The position numbers and the translations under genes are program-made. 64,000 bases of DNA from Chaetomium olivaceum (lineage: Eukaryota; Ascomycota; Sordariomycetes; Sordariales; Chaetomiaceae), in the NCBI GenBank assembly GCA_039881045.1, contig JAYWVB010000064.1:85083-149082 (forward strand), read 5' to 3'. Positions 56,594 to 64,000 of the stretch are shown in pieces (the first letter of the stretch is position 1; each line of letters starts with the position of its first letter). The notes beneath the pieces were generated by a model. The model ran no database searches and had not been told where the DNA came from. It saw only the letters and a list, made by a program, of their open reading frames with translations.

Positions 56594-58997
56594 ATGGTGC
56601 GGCGAAAGACTAACGCGACAGCGGCTGACTTGGAGCCGTTGCTAGAGAAGGGATCGACTCGGAAGCGGTTTAGCAATGCCGGCGACGTCGACCATGCGAG
56701 TAAGAAACAGCGACCAGAACTCGAGGAGAGGACCGACTACTCGCGCTGGCGTATGCGGGATGATCAGGGTAGACACACATGGCGTTACCTGGAGGACGAT
56801 GAGGAGGCAAAGAATTGGCCCCAGACCACTGCCGACAAGTACTTCCTCGGCTTGCCCATGGTGAGTGCATCAGAATGCAGCCCTCTGTTCTGCGTGCGCA
56901 GACACTAACACGTTTGTCCCCCAGGATCTCCCGGACCTTCCAAAAGCTAAGAAACCCCTCGATGCGGTCCGAAACGGTCTCGATTTCTTCGAAAAACTTC
57001 AGCTCCCTGCCGGTCACTGGGGTTGCGAGTATGGCGGCCCCATGTTTCTCCTGCCCTGCGTCGTCATCTCGTGGTACGTGACGAAGACGCCGATTCCCTG
57101 GTACTACGCCACCGAGATAAAAAACTACCTCTTTGCCCGCGCACATCCCGAGGATGGTGGTTGGGGCCTGCATATCGAGGGTGAAAGCTCTGTGTTCGGA
57201 ACGTCGCTCAACTACACCGTGCTGCGTCTGGTCGGGGTGGACGCCGACCATCCCAAAATGGTGAAAGCCCGCGCTACGCTACACAAACTCGGGGGCGCGA
57301 CTCATGCTCCGCACTGGTCAAAATGGTGGCTTGCTGTTATGGGAGTTGCACACTGGGACATCGTCAATCCTGTGCCTCCTGAGCTGTGGCTGTTGCCCGA
57401 CTGGGTTCCTTTTGCCCCGTGGAGGTGGTGGATTCACATTCGCCAGGTCTACTTGCCCATGAGCTACCTATGGTCAAGGAGATGGCAGGCCGAGGAAACC
57501 GACACAATCCGCTCTCTCCGCAAGGAGCTGTTCGTAGAAGACTGGGACAAGATCGACTGGGCAGCACACCGCAACACGATCCATCCTAGGGACAACTACC
57601 ACCCCAAAACCTGGCTGCTGAACATGCTCAATTGGATTCTTGCCAATGTCTGGACACCTGTCTTGAGAGTGAAACCCCTCGTCAAGAAAGCCGAAGACTG
57701 GGCCATGAAGCTGATCGAGATGGAGAACGAAAACACGGACCACCTGGATCTAGCCACGGTATCCGGCCCCATGAACCTTGTCGCCCTCTACGCGCGGGAT
57801 GGCCCGGATAGTTATGCTGTGCGGAGACACAAGGAAAGATCGGATGAGTTCCTCTGGGTCAAGGATGAAGGCCTCCTCGCCAACGGCACTAACGGAGTGC
57901 AATGCTGGGATACAGCATTCGCCATCCAGGCCGTCATGGACGCCGGGCTGACGGAGGACCCGCGGTGGCGGCCCATGCTTCTCAAAGCGCTCGAGTTCCT
58001 CGACGACCAACAAATTCGTGAAAACGTCAAGGACCAAGACAAGTGCTACCGCCAGCAGCGCAAAGGCGGCTGGGCATTCAGCAACAAAGACCAAGGCTAC
58101 GCCGTCAGCGATTGTGTGTCGGAAGCCCTAAAATCCGTTATCATCCTCCAAAAGACCCCCGGCTTCCCCACCCTCATCGACGACCGACGCATCTTCGACG
58201 CCATCGACACCCTCCTGACCTACCAAAACCCCAACGGCAGCTGCTCCTCCTACGAACCCCCGCGCGCCGGGTCCTGGATGGAGATGCTCAACGCGGCCGA
58301 GGTGTTCGGGCGCATCATGGTGGAGTACGAGTACCCAGAGTGCACGACCGCCGTCGTGACGGCGCTCTCCCTCTTCCACAAGCACTGGCCCTCGTACCGC
58401 GCCGCCGAGGTCGAGCGCTTCGTCGAGCGCGCCGTCGCCTGGATCAAGACCAACCAGCGGCCCCACGGCGGCTGGTACGGCAGCTGGGGCATCTGCTTCA
58501 CCTACGCCACCATGTTCGCCCTCGAGAGCCTCGCCAGCACCGGCGAGACCTACGCCAACAGCTCCCATGCCAAGCGCGGCTGCGATTTTCTCATTTCGAA
58601 ACAGCGCGAGGACGGCGGTTGGTCGGAACACTACAAGGTAAGCCAGCCCCTCTTATAACCTCCCAACTTCCAAACTCGGTTGACTAACCTAACCCCCCCT
58701 GCACAGGCCTGCGAGACAGGCGAATACGTCGAGCACCCCTCCGGTTCTCAAGTGGTCATGACAGCCTGGGCGCTGATCGGCCTGATGAAGGCCGAGTACC
58801 CGGACAAGGCGGCCATCGCAAAGGGTGTCAAGCTGATCATGTCGCGGCAGCAGCCCAACGGCGAGTGGCTGCAGGAGGCCATCGAGGGCGTCTTCAACAA
58901 GAGCTGCATGATCTCGTACCCCAACTACAAGTTCACCTTCCCCATGAAGGCACTGGGCATGTTCGCGCGCAAGTATCCGGATGAGACGGTCGTGTAG
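56594..58997 (+). CDS. ERG7: Lanosterol synthase (2,3-oxidosqualene cyclase), ERG7
   Basis: ATG 56594, introns 56861-56924 and 58638-58706, about 756 residues, usual length for the family. QW-type repeats are frequent (for example [30 protein letters not shown]). The catalytic acid lies in [12 protein letters not shown], where most relatives have DCTAE; the Asp-Cys pair is kept. [17 protein letters not shown] and [20 protein letters not shown] are conserved. Near the C-terminus [17 protein letters not shown] matches the NKSCxIS block of lanosterol synthases, as opposed to the different block at this place in protostadienol synthase, so the sterol pathway role is favoured. It cyclises oxidosqualene to lanosterol at the ER/lipid-droplet membrane. 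Divergent to SPO11. Confidence 0.95.
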
Positions 58998-59370
58998 ATG
59001 GATAGTAATGATGAGGACGGGGTGTCGTTTTGGTTGTTAATGTTGGGGGCAAGGGACATGAAATATGATGCCATATAATACATAATATCATAATCACCAC
59101 TGTTCATGAAAATGCCAAAACTACAAATGTACTGTCAATTCATAACTCCGTCGTCGAGATACTTCATCGCGCCCCCCTAGGCCGCGTGTTACGTGACGGT
59201 TGACCGCAACCACCTCCGCGGTATCTCCTCATAAAAGCGTGAACCATGGCGAATCCCGAGTAAGCTGGCTAAAGGACCCTCAAACCCCCCTAATGAGGCA
59301 GACCTTGGAAGAGCTCCGATTCTGTCACGTGTATTCCATACAGCGCCAACTCGTTTAGACATTCCTCCAC
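58998..59370. other. Convergent intergenic region
   Basis: About 370 bases between ERG7 and CAND1, AT-richer near 59060-59110. Presumed terminators. No gene seen. Confidence 0.5.
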
Positions 59371-62300
59371 CTACGGAGCAGAGATATCATCTGCGGGGTT
59401 GGCAGCCTTGCTCTCGTCCCGAATGACCTTGAGCTGGCCCGCAAAGTCCCTGTTGACCCACTCCCAATAGCTGGTCCAGATCTGGTTCGACCCGGCCGCA
59501 CCACTCGCAGCTTGGGCGCCGCTCGTGTTGAGTGCCGTCTTGTTGAGCTTGTCTCCCAGAAGGAGGGTAAGGCGTAACACCGCCTTGTTAGCCTCGTCTT
59601 GCCTCTCAATCTCCTGCTTGACGGCGTTGTCCTTGAGCTTATGAGACAGCGTCTTCCGGAAGCCGCCAGCGATCGAGTCCAGTCGGCGGACGGTCTCGTC
59701 GGCGTCGAGATGGACGAGCTTCGACACCATGAGATTGCAGAGTGCGCGGATGTCGTTGTCGTCAGTAAGACCGGCGACAATCCGGTCGTAGAGATCGATG
59801 ATGCTGACGCGAGAGAAGGCAGTCTCCATGAGGGCGTAGAGGGTTTCGTACGCCGCCTAAGTTACAATTTATTAGCAAGTTTCAAGAGACATCAAAGACA
59901 CTAGCCACATACCTTTCGGACTTCCAGACCATCGTCGATGATGTGCTTGAAGGGACCCATTTGCACCTCACGGATGAGTTCCGGCTTGATCACCGTCTCG
60001 TTCATAACGAACGGCATCAGCTGGTTTAGGTGTGTTAGGATCAGCTCAGGCTTGTTGTGTGCCGCTGAAGTCAGCGTGGACATGGCATGGCGACGAATCT
60101 CCATCTCTGTGTCGCTAAGCGAAGTCTTGAGCATGTCGACAAGGAAGTTCTTAAGGAATGCGTCAAACGACTCGTTGTCATCAGGGAGAGTGTATCGGAG
60201 AGCCTGGACTGCGATGGCTCTCAGAACTACCGATTCATGTTTGAACAAGGACTGTTGAGAAGTTAGCAAGCATACAAAGATGAAAGCGAAAAAGGGGGCA
60301 CTCACCTCTAGCTTGGGCATATACGCCTTCGGGTCAATGATGGCCATGCGGCCCACGCATTCTGCGCAGACTGCCTTGTTGTCCTCTGTGTCGCTGGCAG
60401 CGAGAATTTTCTCCCAGATCGAGGTGGAATATTGGCCAATCTCAGTGGAGGAGAGGGCAACTTGCTGAAGGATCTCCTTGATGGACTGCAATAGCAGGTA
60501 TTGCGTACCGCCCCTCTGCTTCATCGATTTCAGGATAACGGGCAGGTAAGCCGAGACATTGCCCGCTCCAGCCCTACCAAGGGCCACAGCAGCCGCGAGC
60601 GACACCTTGTCGTACTCGTTGGTGAACTGTTCCAAGAACAATGTCGGCTGGATCGGGAACCTGCTGCCGAGGCGCAACCCAGCCTCGCCAATGACTGCCA
60701 ATGCGAGGCTGCTCCTTGCCTGGTCTCCCCCATTGCCTATCTCCCGGACGAAGCTATCCAGAGTGACACCGGCTGAATCTCCACTGGCGACAAGGAGTGT
60801 TCCTATCACCTTACCAACGATGGAAGGATCTCCCCCAACACCGACGTCCTTCAAAAACGCCGCCATCAAGGGCTTGCCCTGTCCCATCTGCCCGGCCTGG
60901 GTAACGAGAACCAACAAGGAATCGAGAACCGTACCGACAACATTTGTCTGGAGCAACATGCATAGGGCACCGACGAGTTGCGGGTTAATGACGATACCCG
61001 GCATCTCCTGCGTGAGTCGCGCAAGTGCGAGAAGGCCGGGGCCAAGCAGCTGCGCATCGTTGACGTTGATCACGGGGATCAACGCATCGACGACGTTCCG
61101 CACAGTGGCCTCGTCCAGTGTGCCCTTAGTGGCGGGCGACAACACGAGATGCTTCAGTGCCATGACGCTTGACCCTCTCAGCGCGCGATTTGACTTCCGT
61201 AACTGAGATGTTAGCTCGACGATGACCTCGCGGGTCCACTGGGGTTCAAACTGGACGGCATCCGCCGACATTGCAGCAGCAGTGTCGATGGCGCGCACAG
61301 CAGCCAGCCTGGTTGTTTCATTCTTGAGTCTCTCCAGAAGGCAGGCAAGGGCTGCCTTGCGCTTGTCGTCTGGGAGAAGCGACGATCCCTCCGCTCCCGT
61401 TGTCCGCGCTAGGAGTGTCCCAAGAGCATGAATCGCCTTTTGCCGGACCTCGGCATCGGCATCTGTGGCTGTTGCGCGGCCGATGACGACCTCATAGAGC
61501 GTCTGGAGTTCGCCCTTGAACTTTTGAGCAGTCATACGAGACCGAGGGGGAGTAATGGCCTTAATCATCTCCTCCGCTGTCTGGATAGCCTCGCCAGAGA
61601 TCTTGTAGAAGCGGTCATGAGCAACAGCGACCACGCCGGCAACAATCTTGGAGAGGTGAGGTTGCAGCACAGCTGAAGAGTGGTTCTTGGAGATATCGCT
61701 CGTCAAGCGAAGTGCCGCAATCCTCAACGTAGTTGCGGTTGCCGATGCGCCACCACCAGCGGACGACATGGACGCGGTCGTTGACGCAGCGCTCGACGGC
61801 TTTATCGCTTCGATGACAGGACCGATGACCTCGTCGAAGTAGGATTCAAGGCCACCCTTTTGCACGCATACCATATCGTCGAGGAGCTTGATGCAGGCCT
61901 GCTTTGTGGGATAAGCTTCCCCTTCAGCAGCTTTGTCAGCGATTTGACGATGGATGGCGTGAGGTTTGCCAATTCGGCACGCGGACCTGTCGCCGGGACA
62001 TTCTCAATGGTCGGGGAAGTAAGGCCAGTACCCGAGAGGTCTGTTGGAGCAAGAGAAAGGGCAAACGAGGAGGGACCGCCCGCGCTGCTCTGACGCCTCC
62101 GCTTTCGGCTGGCGGGCGGCTGGTTCAAGTATTCGCTCTGGCCACCGTCCATGGAGAATGGGGGTAGTACGCCCTCTCCCGTCTTTCTGACGAGTAGTGA
62201 CATTCCCGACAAGACTTCGAGGCGCACGTTCTCCTCCCGCTCACCGAACCTCTTAACGAGAGCAGGGGCGACCGTGCCGTAGAGCACGCCACTATCAAGA

Positions 62301-63616
62301 AGATCGCCGCTACTCCTGGTCGAGATGATGGTGTGCAAACCCTTTGCTGCGCAGCGCCGGACCTTCCAGCTAGCGTCGTCATCATCATCAAAGCCTCCAG
62401 CAGCTTCAAACTCATCGTCCTCTTCGAACTCGTCATCTTCATCTTCCTCGTCCTCCATTTCCTCGTCCTCGTCAACCGCGTAGTTGGGGTCGAATTTCAG
62501 GTACCGGAGGCAGGCGTCAATCGCCTCGTTGGTGAACATGCGCATTTGTGTCGGGCACGAGGATAGAAAGGCCTCCAAGGCGACGAGGGCAGCCTCCCGT
62601 ACTTCGTTGAACTCAAGGGTGGCCTCTTCGCCCTCACTAATCTCATCAAGCTGTGCCTGAAGCTCCTCTTCGCTCAGAACCTGAAGAATGGGAGGCACCA
62701 GATCGGATAGATGAAGACCGAATCGGTAAGGAATCGACCGAGCCATGGAACCGGTAACAGTGATGTAAAGCCGGCGCGTAGAATCGTTCAACTGAGCCTG
62801 GCCCAATACGCCGGCAATACGTTGGACAAAAGCGGCTAGGAGGTCGTCAGGGAGGTAATGGGCGAGCATCGAAATGGCAACAACCGCCCTCTTCTTCACG
62901 ACTGAAGTGCCCTTGTCCTTCTCCAGAATTGTGACCACAGCATTGTGAAGAGCTTCAATTTCAAATGACTGAAGCATGGGACCGAAGCAGCGGACCAGCT
63001 CAATAAGAACATCGACGGAATCGGAATTAGGATCCTCGGGGTCCAGTAAGCCGGGGACGGCCTTGCCGGCGGAGCTAGCGCGGCCGAGGAAGCGCGGTAT
63101 AAGTACCCTGCTGAGGCTGGTGTATGCCTCATTGACCTCTTTTGACGGAGTTACGCCGGATGCCGGGCGAGGAAGGGCTTCCACGACGGCGCGAATCGCC
63201 ATGGATGGTATCGAGTTATCGACAGAGTTCTTCAGCTTCAAGCTGCAGAGCTTCTCCATCATCGGCGCGACTAATTGCGGAGTGACCTTTTTGACCAGCG
63301 GGCCTAAGCTGTAAACCAACGATTGTTAGATGCCAGCAATATTCTCCAGGGAGGCCCTCCTCGCTTTTGCCTCTTACCATTTTATCGCCTGGTTCTGAAC
63401 CTCGCCATTCTGGTCGTCTAAGGCGCGGACAATATGGTCGACAGTCCTAGCAGCCGTGTTGTAGTCATGGTTCAGAAAATCTTGCTTCGCAATGTTGAAT
63501 ACCGTGAGCAGATCGTTGAGGGCCATAAACCGGAAGTCGGGGTCGGCATCGGTGATCTTAGAGAGCAGCTGGCTGACCGTTTGCGGGGTCGGGTTAGACG
63601 GGATGGTGGACGCCAT
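59371..63616 (-). CDS. CAND1: CAND1/TIP120 homologue (cullin-associated NEDD8-dissociated protein)
   Basis: ATG 63616 (MASTIPSNPTPQTVSQLLSK) with introns at about 63309-63377, 60252-60305 and 59857-59912, about 1,350 residues. Throughout it is HEAT-repeat helices. Recognisable blocks are DPDFRFMALNDLL, LDDQNGEVQNQAIKCLGPLVKKV, KFDPNY followed by a long Asp/Glu stretch (DEDEEMEDEEDEDDEFEEDDE), DASWKVRRCAAKGLHTII, VRLEVLSGMSLLVR, RRHAMSTLTSAAHNKP and FKHIIDDGLEVRKAAYETLY. CAND1 wraps around cullin-RBX1 and exchanges SCF substrate receptors. The frame slips between GKLIP and QACIKLLDD at a GGG run (61908-61910 on the plus strand); one extra base restores it as PTKQACIK. In such a conserved gene this is most likely a sequence error. 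Confidence 0.93.
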
Positions 63617-64000
63617 GGTGACGGACGCGGGGCGTCGGCGAGAACTGCGCAGCTATGGGATGTTATAATAGTTGAGATACGTAGTGCCACGATAGATAAT
63701 TCGTGAACCTATCTAGTCAGCGATATGCGAATGCGATTCGCGTTGACGGGCAGCAAGGTACCTGCGGGGAACACCGCGATGCCAAGCTGTAGAATCTCAA
63801 GAGTTAGGGAGTTACGCAAGGGTCGGGAGCTCTGGGGATAGAGATTCAAACCTTTATGAAGGTACCCAGCGGTTATTTGGGCAGAAATATTTCTTGTTTA
63901 CTGATGGCGGTTTAGGATGGGTAGTTGGCGAAGTCGGTTTACTCCCCCACCAAGCGATCAGGCAGCTTCCGTTGTTGTGCAGCGTCGTTTGGCGGGGCAC
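63617..64000. other. Upstream region of CAND1 to the window edge
   Basis: About 380 bases. Presumed CAND1 promoter. No other gene seen before the edge. Confidence 0.5.

Noticed and set aside
58043..58687. Overlapping frames in the ERG7 3' half
   Set aside because: Arg/Pro-rich or Ala/Val-rich shadow translations of a GC-rich cyclase gene.
1..64000. CRISPR arrays, tRNA or rRNA genes, integrated viral sequence
   Set aside because: Looked for regular spaced repeats, tRNA box B words and viral domains. None found; a eukaryotic chromosome would not carry CRISPR.

Overview
The window is nuclear DNA of a filamentous ascomycete (Pezizomycotina; Sordariomycete-like, with a Chaetomium-type relative a guess rather than a determination). 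The support is short 50-90 nt introns with GTRAGT-type donors and CTAAC/CTGAC branch sites, Zn2Cys6 regulators, a fungal NLR, Fot1/pogo elements, and fungal housekeeping genes (ERG7, SPO11, YAR1, NTM1, CAND1). Nothing bacterial, organellar or viral is apparent, and I saw no rRNA, tRNA or CRISPR.

Layout. 0-0.3 kb: the 3' end of an unrecognised gene. 0.7-14.7 kb is a transposon graveyard: a broken tnp2/Plavaka-like transposase (0.7-5.1 kb) followed by short repeats; a 0.9 kb non-autonomous element with long inverted repeats and an apparent 8-bp target duplication (5.7-6.6 kb); a secreted-type zincin protease with a frame break (7.3-8.0 kb); a broken gene of unknown function (9.1-9.8 kb); a decayed Mutator-like transposase (9.9-12.5 kb); and a complete 1.85 kb Fot1/pogo element with 48-bp perfect inverted repeats and a TA duplication (12.85-14.7 kb). 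15.4-24 kb: an NLR-type STAND protein, a CorA-like channel with two in-frame stops, a decayed AsaB-like oxygenase and a disordered hypothetical protein. 25.4-35.4 kb: a P450, a secreted GDSL esterase, a kinase-like protein, an FAD monooxygenase and an RBR-type ubiquitin ligase. 35.8-39.7 kb: NTM1 methyltransferase, YAR1 and a small cysteine-rich secreted protein.

40.6-51.6 kb looks like a compact biosynthetic cluster arranged as two divergent pairs: an adenylation-thiolation-reductase (NRPS-like) enzyme with a gluconokinase-like domain spliced onto its C-terminus, facing an aldo-keto reductase; and a Zn2Cys6 regulator facing an MFS anion transporter. Both bidirectional promoters carry near-identical CGGATTCT...CCG palindromes plus CATATG and CGGATTAG elements. 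This suggests the regulator controls both pairs, a carboxylate being activated and reduced to an aldehyde, reduced further by the aldo-keto reductase, and exported or imported by the MFS protein. This is the most interesting part of the window.

52.8-64 kb returns to conserved genes: a hypothetical protein, SPO11, lanosterol synthase ERG7 and CAND1.

A recurring feature is single-base frame breaks, several of them in homopolymers and one of them in CAND1, a highly conserved gene. Some of these may be assembly errors rather than biology, so pseudogene calls outside the transposons should be read with that in mind.
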